Of a DNA stretch of 64,000 bases, positions 31,353 to 40,892 are shown in pieces. Every line of letters starts with the position of its first letter. The first letter of the stretch is position 1. Origin of the DNA: Planctomycetota bacterium (GTDB lineage Bacteria; Planctomycetota; Phycisphaerae; Phycisphaerales; UBA1924); assembly GCA_017303555.1 (NCBI GenBank), contig JAFLCN010000011.1, forward strand, positions 1 to 64,000, written 5' to 3'. The notes under the pieces are model-generated. The model was not told where the DNA came from. It did no database searches and was given only the letters and a program-made list of their open reading frames with translations. The position numbers and the translations under genes were made by a program.

Positions 31353-32526
31353 CGGTCACCTCCCACCGGCGCAGGCAGCGCTCGCCAATCACACGAACCT
31401 CATCGGGCTTGCTCTTGAGGTTGCTCGAGTGCGGCACCGAGACCTCGAACGTCAGCGTCGGCTGGCGACCGACTCCGTTGTGGATGAAACGGAGCGAGAA
31501 CGTTGCCTGGACGACGCGCAGCCCTTCGACGGGCAGGTTTTCGCGGCGCAGCCACCGGTCCATCTTGCGGTAGATGTCGTTGCGGTCACCTCGCGGGTCG
31601 GCCTTGATCTCGATGTGGCCGCCTCCGCCGCGAGGGACGATGCGCAGCCGTGTGATGCGGGCATCCTCGACGCGATCGGCCGGATCGGTGGGGAGCGGGA
31701 AGTCGTTCTGCAGCAGATGGTCGAGGCGATACGAGGGCTTGAGCGGGTCCGCCGGCGGGATGTCCTTTTTGAGCACCGCCTTGCAGAACGCCACCTGCAG
31801 GGTCGTCCACATCTTCCCACCGCCCGGCGCGACAATCTCCAACACGCCCTCATCGCCGCTGTAGACGAACACGTTCTCGAACGCGTACCGATCCCAGCGC
31901 ACGGTCGGCTGGCTGTCGTTGCCGTCGAAGACGAGGTGCTTGTCGGGATAGTCGTCGAGGTAGGCGAAGAAGTAGTCCGCGCCGTCAGCGCGGCGGTAGT
32001 GCTCGACCATGCACTGCCTGCCGCGCAGCTGCGCCGGCCCGTACACGGACGACAGCGCCTCGCCGAGCGGGCCGCACAGGGACTCAGGATCGTCGAGCTG
32101 ACGCTTGGGCAGGCCGTTGCGGCGGTTCCAGAGGCGGCCTCCGGTCAGCGCGTCGGCGCGGGCGAACATCGCCGCGTCGTTGAACACCTCCGGCGCGTAC
32201 AGGTACGACCACATCGCCTTGTCGGCCTTGCTGCGCTGCGCGGAGAAGTCCTCGGCGCGATTAGGGTGGCGAGCGAGGATGCCCTCCGCGAGCACGGCCA
32301 CGCCGCGGTGGTCGGCGAGTTCGTTGACGTCGCGGATGATCATCTGCACTTCGCGCTGCTTGGCGTCCGGCAGTGCCCGCCAGCCCGCGAACACGGGCTC
32401 GATGCGGTGCTCGCTGAGCTGGTCCCACGGGACGTCGCCGAGCTCGCCGCGGCGCGTGAAGAACTCGCGCAGGAGCGAGTTGGCGATCTGCTTGAGGACT
32501 TTGCGGGGATCAAACGGCTTGGCCAT
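31339..32526 (-). CDS. Unknown 395-aa protein of the XRE/ImmA cassette
   Basis: Starts MAKPFDPRKVLKQIANSLLR with an AAGGA SD about 9 nt upstream. The sequence is a soluble mixed fold, rich in Trp and Arg in the first half (ALTGGRLWNRRNGLPKR) and beta-rich later (DADYFFAYLDDY-like, LVFDGNDSQPTVRWDRYAF). The end is acidic. No motif of a known enzyme is visible. It lies between the ImmA gene (84 nt upstream) and the 323-aa gene (overlapping). Confidence 0.65.
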   Translation of the reverse strand: MAKPFDPRKVLKQIANSLLREFFTRRGELGDVPWDQLSEHRIEPVFAGWRALPDAKQREVQMIIRDVNELADHRGVAVLAEGILARHPNRAEDFSAQRSKADKAMWSYLYAPEVFNDAAMFARADALTGGRLWNRRNGLPKRQLDDPESLCGPLGEALSSVYGPAQLRGRQCMVEHYRRADGADYFFAYLDDYPDKHLVFDGNDSQPTVRWDRYAFENVFVYSGDEGVLEIVAPGGGKMWTTLQVAFCKAVLKKDIPPADPLKPSYRLDHLLQNDFPLPTDPADRVEDARITRLRIVPRGGGGHIEIKADPRGDRNDIYRKMDRWLRRENLPVEGLRVVQATFSLRFIHNGVGRQPTLTFEVSVPHSSNLKSKPDEVRVIGERCLRRWEVTDDQG

Positions 32527-32609
32527 GACTGCGATTCCTTGTCTGTCGTTTGCTAAAAGGTTGACACTCAGGACGTGACAGTGCCGTGCCGGTGTCGTGG
32601 CGTGCAGGG

Positions 32610-33317
32610 TCAGAACAGTGTGTTGGGTCGTTCGCGCATCAGCAGGCCGAGTTTCTCGAGGCGGATGCGCATCGCCTCGGCGGACACTTCAAACCGCTCG
32701 GCCAGCGGCTTCGAGAAACGATCAAGCGTGGCGTCGGCTGGGTCGCGGCCATCAACGGCGGGCACGAGGGCGAGGTCAGCGAGAATTACGGGATCCAGGT
32801 TGCCGCGCCACTCTTGCCAAGCCGCGACCACGAGCGCCTTGGGCATGAGCAAATAGCTGGCGAACGTGTCGGCCTGCCACTCGACCGGGATCTTCTTCTC
32901 ACCGGCGCGGCACACGACCGCAGGTTGGCCACGCCCGTCGAAGAGCGCCGCCTGGGTGGGATCCTCGCGGTAGTACGTGCGGTGCAGCCGCCAGTGCCCG
33001 ATCTCGTGCGCCAACGTAAAACGGTAACGCCCGAGCCGCGACGGGTTCTCGGAAGGATCGAGCCGGGTGTCGATCCGCACGAGCTTCTCGTTGAACCAGA
33101 TCGCGCCAAGCACGCCGTCGGTGCCGAAGAGGGCTGCAAGGTCCTCGATGGCAAACGTCAAGCCCAGGTGCAGTTCGAGGATTTCCTCGACGGGCAGTGG
33201 CGCGGCGACCGGAGCGCCGGCTCGGTGCGCGTACTCCGCAATGAGCGCATCGGCGTCTCGCTCGATGCGGACTTCCGGCACGTACGGCACCTCCGTGATG
33301 GCCCCACGAGCGTTCAC
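32610..33317 (-). CDS. ImmA/IrrE-type metallopeptidase
   Basis: 235 aa. The zinc peptidase motif HEIGH is at 104-108 in RFTLAHEIGHWRLH, preceded by GAIWFNEKLVRIDTRLDPSE. In prophages and integrative elements ImmA cleaves the partner XRE repressor after DNA damage or other signals. Here the XRE gene lies immediately upstream with a 4-nt overlap, the usual pairing. It would therefore derepress either the prophage or the divergent BREX operon. Confidence 0.9.
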   Translation of the reverse strand: MNARGAITEVPYVPEVRIERDADALIAEYAHRAGAPVAAPLPVEEILELHLGLTFAIEDLAALFGTDGVLGAIWFNEKLVRIDTRLDPSENPSRLGRYRFTLAHEIGHWRLHRTYYREDPTQAALFDGRGQPAVVCRAGEKKIPVEWQADTFASYLLMPKALVVAAWQEWRGNLDPVILADLALVPAVDGRDPADATLDRFSKPLAERFEVSAEAMRIRLEKLGLLMRERPNTLF

Positions 33318-33682
33318 GGAGGGTCGCCCTCCTTGCGCATCTTGGCGGCCTGATCCTGGAGCTTCTTGAGTTGCTCGGGCGTGAGGCCCTGTACAGCACG
33401 CAGCAGCGCGGGCATCGCTTCTGGCTGACTCTGGATGATCTTCGGAAGGTCCTCGGGGACACGGCCCGCCATCGCGATCAACTCGTCGGCGCTCTCGCCG
33501 AGAAGTTCCGCCATCTTCTGGATGCGGTCCGCTGTCGGCGGCGAGTCGACCTTGCCCTGCTCGACGTGGGAGAGGTACGTCGGGCTCACGCCCACCAGCT
33601 CGGCGAATCGGCGCAGGCTGTACCCTTTGGCCGTGCGGCGCTCGCGGACGAAGGTGCCGAACTTGGGTTTCTGGGCGGTCAT
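33314..33682 (-). CDS. XRE-family HTH repressor
   Basis: 122 aa from an ATG at 33682. The HTH spans about 9-63 (FVRERRTAKGYSLRRFAELV, GVSPTYLSHVEQGKVDSPPT). The C-terminal tail has DQAAKMRKEGDPP. A promoter TTGACC-N17-TACAGT lies directly upstream, beside a palindrome it may bind. It is divergent from BREX, so it probably controls both directions and is inactivated by the ImmA peptidase encoded next. Confidence 0.9.
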   Translation of the reverse strand: MTAQKPKFGTFVRERRTAKGYSLRRFAELVGVSPTYLSHVEQGKVDSPPTADRIQKMAELLGESADELIAMAGRVPEDLPKIIQSQPEAMPALLRAVQGLTPEQLKKLQDQAAKMRKEGDPP

Positions 33683-33688
33683 GACGGT

Positions 33689-33717
33689 TTGACGCTCGCT
33701 CGTTGGCTGTTTACTGT
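33689..33717 (+). promoter_or_regulatory. Promoter of the BREX operon
   Basis: TTGACG (33689-33694), 17 nt, TACTGT (33712-33717). Transcription would start near 33724 and reach brxF at 33787. The -10 overlaps the -10 of the opposite promoter, so both cannot be occupied at once. Confidence 0.65.
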
Positions 33718-33741
33718 ACATGGACATAACCGGCGGGTCAA
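33713..33741 (-). promoter_or_regulatory. Promoter of the XRE-ImmA operon
   Basis: On the minus strand TTGACC (33736-33741), 17 nt, TACAGT (33713-33718). It leaves a leader of about 24 nt before the XRE ATG. The -35 box is one arm of the GGTCAAA-N3-TTTGACC palindrome. Confidence 0.65.
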
Positions 33742-33752
33742 ACCCTTTGACC
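33736..33752. promoter_or_regulatory. Candidate XRE operator
   Basis: GGTCAAA-CCC-TTTGACC, a perfect 7-bp inverted repeat. A related half-site TTTGACG is at 33688-33694, inside the BREX -35. Binding at the palindrome would cover the XRE -35 and lie downstream of the BREX -10, so it could repress both. Confidence 0.55.
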
Positions 33753-33786
33753 GGCTCAGGCTGCATGAACGTGGACCCTCTCCCAA

Positions 33787-34326
33787 ATGACCGAGCGAAG
33801 CGGCAACCCGAAGCAGACGCCCCCGACTTCATCGGAGCCGGGATCGCTTGCCGATCGCTTGGATTCCGCGGTGGCGTCCGCGAGTACCCAGTACACCCGC
33901 CTGGTGTTGGTAGTCGGAACGCCCGGCTCGGATACCTCCGGCGCACTCCATCGACTTGCGGCAAAGTCCGCGTGCTCGGTTGTGAACGTAGGGCTTGAGC
34001 TGGCCCGCGCACTTTTGGAGGTGCCGCAGCGAAGACGTCCCGTCGCTGCGGCCGACGCGGCTGCCGACATCTTCAGGGGGGACGCGCCAGATGGGGTCCA
34101 AGTGCTCGATCACATTGAGGTGCTGTTCCAGCCGGAGCTGCGTCTTGATCCCTTGAAGATCATGCAGGATGCGGCACGCAACCGGGTAGTTGTCGCAGCC
34201 TGGCCTGGTACCGTTGACAGCGATGCGCTGAGGTACGCACGCCCGGATCACCCTGAGTTTCGGGAGTACTCCCGCCCTGATGCATTGCTCGTTGACACAG
34301 CGAGCCTTCCCCGAGGTTCTTCATGA
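33787..34326 (+). CDS. brxF: BREX type 3 protein BrxF
   Basis: 179 aa, first gene of the BREX operon. It fits BrxF, a small P-loop-like protein found only in type 3 systems: a strand LVLVVGTPGS at about 40-49 is followed by DTSGAL where a kinase would have GKT, so the nucleotide-binding Lys is missing. The second half has VQVLDHIEVLFQPELRLDP and VVVAAWPG, Walker B-like strands. The stop overlaps brxC as ATGA. The SD is weak. Call depends partly on position before brxC. Confidence 0.75.
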   Translation: MTERSGNPKQTPPTSSEPGSLADRLDSAVASASTQYTRLVLVVGTPGSDTSGALHRLAAKSACSVVNVGLELARALLEVPQRRRPVAAADAAADIFRGDAPDGVQVLDHIEVLFQPELRLDPLKIMQDAARNRVVVAAWPGTVDSDALRYARPDHPEFREYSRPDALLVDTASLPRGSS

Positions 34327-37300
34327 AGTACTCTGAACTCGTAGCCTTTGATCCGATCGAGTCCGTCGTGGAGCTCCGCTCGGCGGACAAGGCGAAGGAC
34401 GCGCAGCGGTTGGTCGAGACATTCGTGATCTCCGATCGACTCGCGGAACTGCTTCAGACCATCGTCTTTCCACAGCTGCAGTTTGACGTGCCCACCGACA
34501 ACAAGGGCATGCTCATTGTCGGCAACTACGGCACGGGCAAAAGCCACCTGATGGCTGTGGTGTCGTCCATCGCTGAACGTGGTGAACTGGCCAATGCGGT
34601 GTCTCATCCTGCCGTGACCAAAGCCGCGGAGGGAGTCGCAGGCCGATTCTGCGTGATTCGAGCGGAGGCTCCGTCGACGCAGTTGCCCCTTCGAGATCTG
34701 ATTTGCCAGCGCATCGAGAAGTGGCTCGCCGATCACGGCATCGACTTCACCTTCCCGCCGTACGACAAGGTCACCAGCAACAAGGACGATCTGCAGGAGA
34801 TGATGGCCAAGTTCGAGCAGAAGAACCCTGACAAGGGTCTGCTGTTTGTGCTCGACGAGCTGCTGGACTACTTGCGCGGGCGAAACCAGCAGGCGGTCAT
34901 TCAGGACCTCGGTTTCTTGCGAGAGCTGGGCGAAGTCTGCAAGACCAGCCGGTTTCGCTTCATCGCGGGCGTCCAGGAGACTCTCTTCGACAACCCGAAG
35001 TTCCAGTTTGTCGCTGCCTCTCTCAAGCGCGTCGGCCAGCGCTTTGAACAGCTTCTGATCGCACGCGAGGACATCGCGTTCGTGGTGTCACGCCGGCTTC
35101 TCCGCAAGACCGCGTCGCAGGAAGCCAAGATCCGCGAGCACCTGGGCAAGTTCACCAAGCTCTACGGATCAATGAACGAGCGTCTCGATGAGTTCGTGCG
35201 TTTGTTCCCGGTGCATCCGGCCTACTTGTCTGCATTTGAGCGAGTCACCGTCGCGGAGAAACGCGAGATTCTCAAGACGCTCAGTCGCGCCATCAAACGC
35301 ATCATCGCCTCTGACGTTCCGAGCGGCGAGCCCGGGCTCATCGCGTACGACTCCTACTGGGCCGAGATCCGCGAGAACCCATCCCTCCGCGCCGACCCCG
35401 ATATCAAGGAAGTCATCGACAAGAGCAAGGTGCTGCAGGATCGCGTCGAGGCTGCATTCCCTCGTCCCAAGCAGAAGCCCGTTGCCGTTCGCGTCGTTCA
35501 CGGTCTCTCCGTGCACCGCCTCACGACCGGCGACATCCACAACAGCATCGGCGCGACTGCCGAAGAGCTGCGGGACAGCCTGTGCCTCCACGTCGATGGC
35601 CTGCCCGAGCAGGACGCCGAGTTCCTGAGGACCGTCATCGAATCGATCCTCAAGGACACGATGAAGACGGTCAACGGTCAGTTTCTCAGCGTAAACGCGG
35701 AGAACGGACAGTTCTTCCTGGATCTCAAGAAGGACATCGACTTCGACTCCCTCATCGACAAGCGCGGCGAGACTCTCTCGCCGAACCAGCTCGATCGGTA
35801 CTACTTCGATGCTCTGGCCCGCGTCATGGAGTGTGCAGACCAGACGCACATCGCCGGATACCACATCTGGGAGCATGAGGTCGAGTGGCGTGACCGGAAG
35901 ACCGGCCGGAGCGGGTATCTCTTCTTCGGCGCGCCGAACGAGCGGTCGACCGCTCAGCCGCCTCGCGACTTCTACATGTACTTCTTGCAGCCGTTTGATC
36001 CGCCAAGCTTCACCGACGAGAAGAAGCCCGACGAAGTCTTCTTCCGCCTCCAGAAGATGGACGAAAAGCTGAAGGAGACGATCCGCAAGTACGGCGGCGC
36101 TCGCGAACAGGCGATGAGCGCTTCGGGAAAGAACAAGGAGATCTACGAGGGCAAGGCCACGGACCACCTCCGAACCCTGACCAAGTGGCTCCGCGAGAAC
36201 ATGCCTTCGGCGTTCCAGGTGACTTCTCGTGGCAAGAGCGCGTCGCTCGCCGAAACCGTGCGTGGCAAGGTGCCGGCTGGTGGCAGCGCTTCCGTTCGTG
36301 ACCTGGTGAACACCGCCGGGTCGGTGCTGCTGGAGCCACACTTCGCCGACCTCGCTCCCGACTATCCGACGTTCTCGGTGCAAGTCACCAAGGACAACCG
36401 CGACCAAGCGGCACAGGATGCACTTCGGATCATCGGTGGCGCCGGCGTCAAGTCCAAGAACGGCATGGCGGTGCTCGACGCCTTGGAACTTCTCGATGGC
36501 GATCGCATCAAGCCCGCGGACTCCAAGTACGCCAAGAGCGTGCTGGACGAGCTCGGCAAGAAGCCGCACAACCAAGTGATCAATCGGTCCGAGCTCGTCC
36601 GAGGCGAGGGCACCATTGACTACTGGCAGCGGTTCCGGCTGGAGCCCGAGTTCCTCGTCGTCGTCCTCGCCTCGCTGGTCTACAGCGGCGACATCGTCCT
36701 GAGCATCCCTGGCAAGAAGCTCGACGCCAGCACGATCGACCAGTTCGGGAAGATCCCGCTCGATGATCTGATCAGCTTCAAGCACATCGAGCGTCCAAAG
36801 GATCTTCCGATCACCCAGATCAAGGAGTTGTTCACGCTTCTCGGCCTCCCGGAGGGGCTGATCGTCGATCCGAACAACCGCGATGGGGCAGTCCAGCGAC
36901 TTCAGACCGAGGTGGCAGGGCGAGTGAAGGATCTGGTGACCGCTCAGGCCCGCCTTGCCCAGGGCATGGTGTTCTGGGGGCAGAATCTCCTCACCGAAGC
37001 CGAGTCCAAGGAACGCGGCGAGAAGCTCACTGCCGCAAAGGTGTTCCTCGAGGGTCTTCAGGCATTCAACAGCCCGGGCAAGCTGAAGAACTTCCCGCAC
37101 AGCAGCGCCGAGGTCAAGGCCCAAGCCGCCAACCTCGCCGCGCTCGCCGACGTGCAGGAGCTCATCAAGCTCGTCGGCGACGTTGGCCCGCAGACCAGCT
37201 ACATCGAGACTGCCGAGCAGGTGTTGCCCGCCGATCATCCGTGGCGAGAGAAGGTCAAGGACGCGCGGGGCGACGTCCTGAAGAAGGCGACAAGCGCCAA

Positions 37301-38021
37301 GCAGCGCGCTGATTCGGCGTTCCAGCGTGAACTAGGACAGACGCTGACCACGCTGAAATCCGAGTACAAGAAGGAGTACATCAAACTCTTCCAGCGGTGC
37401 CGGCTCGGGCAGGCCGGGGACAAGCGCAAGGGCAAGCTCACGAAGGATCCTCGGATTTCCCAACTCCGCAAACTCTCCGGCGTCGAGATGATGCCCAGCC
37501 AGGAGTTCCGGGACTTCGAGGACCGGCTTCTGAACCTCAAGAGCGACTGGAGCATCACGGACGCAGACCTCGACGGTTCGCCCGTTTACAAGGACTTCCG
37601 TCCCGCCGATGAGGTCGAACGGTTCAAGAAGCAGTCGGCCGAGGACCAGCTCACCGGGATGGAGGACCACCTCGACCGCCTCGTGGCCAACTGGACCAAG
37701 GTCCTCGCCGACAACCTGAGCGATCCGACCGTCAAGGACAAACTCAGCCTCATCTCCAGCAAGGCCGGCCGCGACGCCGTGCAGGGGTTCATGAAGTCCG
37801 GCGAGCTGCCGGAGGAGATCGACAACACCTTCATCAAGGCCCTGCAGGAAGTGCTCAGCGGACTGGAGAAGGTCGGCATCTCAGCCGCCGACGTCACGGG
37901 GGCGCTGACCAAGGGTGGGATGCCCTGCACGCCCGAGCAGCTCCAAGAGCGGTTCGAGTCGTACATCAAGAGTCTGACCAAGGGGAAGGACGCCGGCAAG
38001 CTCCGGATCGTGATCGAGTGA
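34323..38021 (+). CDS. brxC: BREX type 3 ATPase BrxC/PglY
   Basis: A 1232-aa AAA-like protein. Walker A GNYGTGKSH is at 67-75 and Walker B LLFVLDE at 173-179, followed by LRELGEVCKTSRFRFIAGVQ. The long C-terminal part is helical and Lys/Glu-rich. This is the DUF6079-type BrxC of type 3 BREX, a core component needed together with PglX and PglZ for phage exclusion and host methylation. The length is normal for the family and the frame intact. Confidence 0.88.
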   Translation: MKYSELVAFDPIESVVELRSADKAKDAQRLVETFVISDRLAELLQTIVFPQLQFDVPTDNKGMLIVGNYGTGKSHLMAVVSSIAERGELANAVSHPAVTKAAEGVAGRFCVIRAEAPSTQLPLRDLICQRIEKWLADHGIDFTFPPYDKVTSNKDDLQEMMAKFEQKNPDKGLLFVLDELLDYLRGRNQQAVIQDLGFLRELGEVCKTSRFRFIAGVQETLFDNPKFQFVAASLKRVGQRFEQLLIAREDIAFVVSRRLLRKTASQEAKIREHLGKFTKLYGSMNERLDEFVRLFPVHPAYLSAFERVTVAEKREILKTLSRAIKRIIASDVPSGEPGLIAYDSYWAEIRENPSLRADPDIKEVIDKSKVLQDRVEAAFPRPKQKPVAVRVVHGLSVHRLTTGDIHNSIGATAEELRDSLCLHVDGLPEQDAEFLRTVIESILKDTMKTVNGQFLSVNAENGQFFLDLKKDIDFDSLIDKRGETLSPNQLDRYYFDALARVMECADQTHIAGYHIWEHEVEWRDRKTGRSGYLFFGAPNERSTAQPPRDFYMYFLQPFDPPSFTDEKKPDEVFFRLQKMDEKLKETIRKYGGAREQAMSASGKNKEIYEGKATDHLRTLTKWLRENMPSAFQVTSRGKSASLAETVRGKVPAGGSASVRDLVNTAGSVLLEPHFADLAPDYPTFSVQVTKDNRDQAAQDALRIIGGAGVKSKNGMAVLDALELLDGDRIKPADSKYAKSVLDELGKKPHNQVINRSELVRGEGTIDYWQRFRLEPEFLVVVLASLVYSGDIVLSIPGKKLDASTIDQFGKIPLDDLISFKHIERPKDLPITQIKELFTLLGLPEGLIVDPNNRDGAVQRLQTEVAGRVKDLVTAQARLAQGMVFWGQNLLTEAESKERGEKLTAAKVFLEGLQAFNSPGKLKNFPHSSAEVKAQAANLAALADVQELIKLVGDVGPQTSYIETAEQVLPADHPWREKVKDARGDVLKKATSAKQRADSAFQRELGQTLTTLKSEYKKEYIKLFQRCRLGQAGDKRKGKLTKDPRISQLRKLSGVEMMPSQEFRDFEDRLLNLKSDWSITDADLDGSPVYKDFRPADEVERFKKQSAEDQLTGMEDHLDRLVANWTKVLADNLSDPTVKDKLSLISSKAGRDAVQGFMKSGELPEEIDNTFIKALQEVLSGLEKVGISAADVTGALTKGGMPCTPEQLQERFESYIKSLTKGKDAGKLRIVIE

Positions 38022-38027
38022 GGCCCT

Positions 38028-40880
38028 ATGCCCAAGAAGCCTGCTGACGACAACTCAACCAAGCGACTGCTCATCGATCCATCCGGCCAAACCGAGATGT
38101 TCGAGAAGTCCTATCAGCAGGAACTTGCAGAGCAGAAGTCGAAGCCCGTCGACTGCCTCGGGCGGACGTTTCCGAACGACGCCGTGCGGCGGGAGTACTA
38201 CCTCGCGCGACTGAAGGAGTACCTCCAGGATCCTGAGTTCCGCAAGACGCCCGGGTTCCCGAAAGGCACCGATGAGGACATCCTCCGGATGTCCGATCCG
38301 CCGTTCTACACCGCGTGCCCGAATCCGTTCCTCGGCGACTTCATCAAGGCGTTCGGCAAGCCGTACAGCCCCAAGGACAAGTACCACCGGGATCCGTTCG
38401 CCGTAGATGTGAGCGTCGGCAAGACCGACTCCCTCTACAAGGCGCACGGCTATCACACGAAAGTGCCGCACCTTGCGATCGTGCCGTCGATTCTGCACTA
38501 CACCGAACCCGGCGACATCGTGCTCGACGGCTTCAGCGGTTCGGGCATGACAGGCGTGGCTGCACAGTTCTGTGGCGCAGCGCCCGACGCGTACCGCCGG
38601 CAGATCGAGCAGGAGTGGAAGACGGCGGGGCTTGACGCCCCGAAGTGGGGCGCTCGCCGAGTTGTTCTCAACGACCTTGGGCCGGCCGCGACGTTCATCA
38701 GCGCCGGGTACAACATTCCCTTCGACGTGCGCGCATTTGAGACGGCCGCCAAAGGCATTCTCGCTCGGCTGGATGCCGACGTTGGCTGGATGTACGAGAC
38801 GTCGCACAAGGGGCGGGCCAAGGGGCGGATCAACTTCACCGTCTGGAGCGAGGTATTCGCCTGCTCGGAATGCGCCAAAGAGGTCGTGTTCTTCGAGGAG
38901 GCGATGGATGACGAAACCAAGGCTGTGGCGGATGTGATCACCTGCCCGCACTGCGGAGTTGAACTCCGCAAAGAGCAGATGGACCTGAAGTTCGAGTCGT
39001 TCAAGGACCCGAGTACCGGCGAGATCGAGCGACGCCCCCAGCGCCGCCCAGTGCTCATCAACTATGACGTTGGCAAGGAGACGTTCGAGAAGAAGCCGGA
39101 CGCTGACGATCTGGAGCGGCTGAACCGCATCGCCGCGATGCCGCTGCCCGCGGCGATTCCGTTTACGCGATTGGCCGATTGTCAGATGACTCGTGTGGGG
39201 CGCATGGCCACCACCGAAACTCGCGCGATCCACCAAATGTTCCTGCCGCGTGCTGCACAGGCCCTCGGGCGACTTTGGGAAGCCGCGGCAAGTGCGGCAG
39301 ACACCCGGCTCAGGCTCTCGCTTCTTTTCTGGGTTGAACAGGCGATCTGGGGAATGTCGATCCTCAACCGATACAGCCCGAGCCACTTCTCGCAAGTCAA
39401 TCGCGCACTGTCAGGAGTCTTCTACGTCGCGTCACAAACGTCTGAGGTCAGTCCGACGTACATACTCGGTGGGAAACTGAGTCGACTTGTGAAGGCGTTC
39501 ACGCCGAACATCGCTCGTTCGCAGATGGCAGCGGTCTCGGTGGGTACGTGTGCCAACATTCCATTGCCATCCAACTCGATCGACTACGTGTTCACTGATC
39601 CCCCATTCGGCGAGAATATCCACTACGCCGATCTAAACGCACTCGTGGAGGCCTGGCATCGAGTCTGGACGGACGTCGGGCGAGAGGCGATTGTCGATCA
39701 TGTCCGCGACAAGCAGCTCAACGAGTATCAGGATCTGATGAGGCAGTGCTTCACGGAGTACGCTCGGGTGCTCAAGCCCGGTCGGTGGATCACCATCGTC
39801 TTCAGCAACTCCAAGAACTCCATCTGGCACGCGATCCAGGAAGCGCTCGGTGCCGCGGGATTTGTGGTCGCGGATGTTCGAACGCTGGACAAGCAGCAGG
39901 GCTCGTTCAAGCAGGTCACCAGCACCGCGGTGAAGCAGGACCTTGTGATCTCCGCCTACAAACCGACCGATGCGCTGGTCAGTCGCTTCAAGCTCGGGTA
40001 CTCGACGCCGGACGACGCTTGGGCGTTCGTCCGTGAACACCTCAGCAACCTCCCCGTATTCGTCAAGCAGGGCGGACGCGTTCAGGTTCTGCCCGATCGC
40101 ACGCCGCAGATGCTTCTGGATCGCATGATCGCGTTCCACGTGCAGCGCGGATTCGCTGTCCCTCTGTCGGCGGCGGAGTTCAACGAGGGGTTGACCCAGC
40201 GGTTCGCCGAACGCGACGGCATGTACTTCCTGTCGGAGCAAGTTGCCGAGTACGACCGCAAGCGCACCAGCGCGGCGGAGCTCGAACAGATGCAGCTCTT
40301 CGTGACGGATGAGTCGAGCGCAATCCAGTGGCTCCGCCGCGAACTCCGGGAAAGGCCGCAAGCGTTCCAGGATCTTCAGCCTCAGTTCATGCAGGAGACA
40401 CGTGGCTGGGCCAAGCACGAAACACCGCTCGACCTCCGCATCCTGCTTCAGCAGAACTTCCTCAGCTACGACGGCCAAGAAGAGGTGCCAAGCCAGATTC
40501 ACGCATACCTGTCCTCCAACTTCAAGGAACTGCGCGGCAAGCCAAAGGATGATGTGCTTCTCCGCGCGAAGGCCCGGGACCGGTGGTATGTGCCGGACCC
40601 CAAGAAGTCGGGCGATTTGGAGAAGCTCCGCGAGCGTGAGCTGCTCAAGGAGTTCGAGGGGTACAAGGCGAACAAAGCCAAGCAGCTGAAGGTGTTCCGC
40701 GTCGAGGCGATGCGTGCCGGCTTCAAAGCGGCGTACGACAAGAAGGACTACGCCTCGATCGTGGAACTGGCGGAGAAGCTGCCGGAGGCGGTTTTGCAGG
40801 AGGACGACAAGCTCCTCATGTACTACGACGTCGCCGTCATGCGCGCGGGTGATCGCAAGGGGAAGACGGAACTGTTCTGA
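38028..40880 (+). CDS. pglX: BREX type 3 DNA adenine methyltransferase PglX
   Basis: 950 aa. SAM motif GFSGSGMTG lies at 168-176 and catalytic TDPPF at about 523-527, followed by GENIHYADLN. A zinc ribbon sits between them (CSEC near 281-284 and CPHC near 306-309). The N-terminal SDPPFYTACPNPF is typical of this DUF1156-like group. PglX marks host DNA at non-palindromic sites so that BREX spares it. SAM motif precedes the catalytic motif. It starts 6 nt after brxC. Confidence 0.88.
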   Translation: MPKKPADDNSTKRLLIDPSGQTEMFEKSYQQELAEQKSKPVDCLGRTFPNDAVRREYYLARLKEYLQDPEFRKTPGFPKGTDEDILRMSDPPFYTACPNPFLGDFIKAFGKPYSPKDKYHRDPFAVDVSVGKTDSLYKAHGYHTKVPHLAIVPSILHYTEPGDIVLDGFSGSGMTGVAAQFCGAAPDAYRRQIEQEWKTAGLDAPKWGARRVVLNDLGPAATFISAGYNIPFDVRAFETAAKGILARLDADVGWMYETSHKGRAKGRINFTVWSEVFACSECAKEVVFFEEAMDDETKAVADVITCPHCGVELRKEQMDLKFESFKDPSTGEIERRPQRRPVLINYDVGKETFEKKPDADDLERLNRIAAMPLPAAIPFTRLADCQMTRVGRMATTETRAIHQMFLPRAAQALGRLWEAAASAADTRLRLSLLFWVEQAIWGMSILNRYSPSHFSQVNRALSGVFYVASQTSEVSPTYILGGKLSRLVKAFTPNIARSQMAAVSVGTCANIPLPSNSIDYVFTDPPFGENIHYADLNALVEAWHRVWTDVGREAIVDHVRDKQLNEYQDLMRQCFTEYARVLKPGRWITIVFSNSKNSIWHAIQEALGAAGFVVADVRTLDKQQGSFKQVTSTAVKQDLVISAYKPTDALVSRFKLGYSTPDDAWAFVREHLSNLPVFVKQGGRVQVLPDRTPQMLLDRMIAFHVQRGFAVPLSAAEFNEGLTQRFAERDGMYFLSEQVAEYDRKRTSAAELEQMQLFVTDESSAIQWLRRELRERPQAFQDLQPQFMQETRGWAKHETPLDLRILLQQNFLSYDGQEEVPSQIHAYLSSNFKELRGKPKDDVLLRAKARDRWYVPDPKKSGDLEKLRERELLKEFEGYKANKAKQLKVFRVEAMRAGFKAAYDKKDYASIVELAEKLPEAVLQEDDKLLMYYDVAVMRAGDRKGKTELF

Positions 40881-40892
40881 TGGAGTGACCAG

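Noticed and set aside
35169..37238. 689-codon open frame antisense to brxC
   Set aside because: GC-rich codon bias of brxC keeps the opposite strand open; no SD, no domain, and the sense frame has clear Walker motifs.
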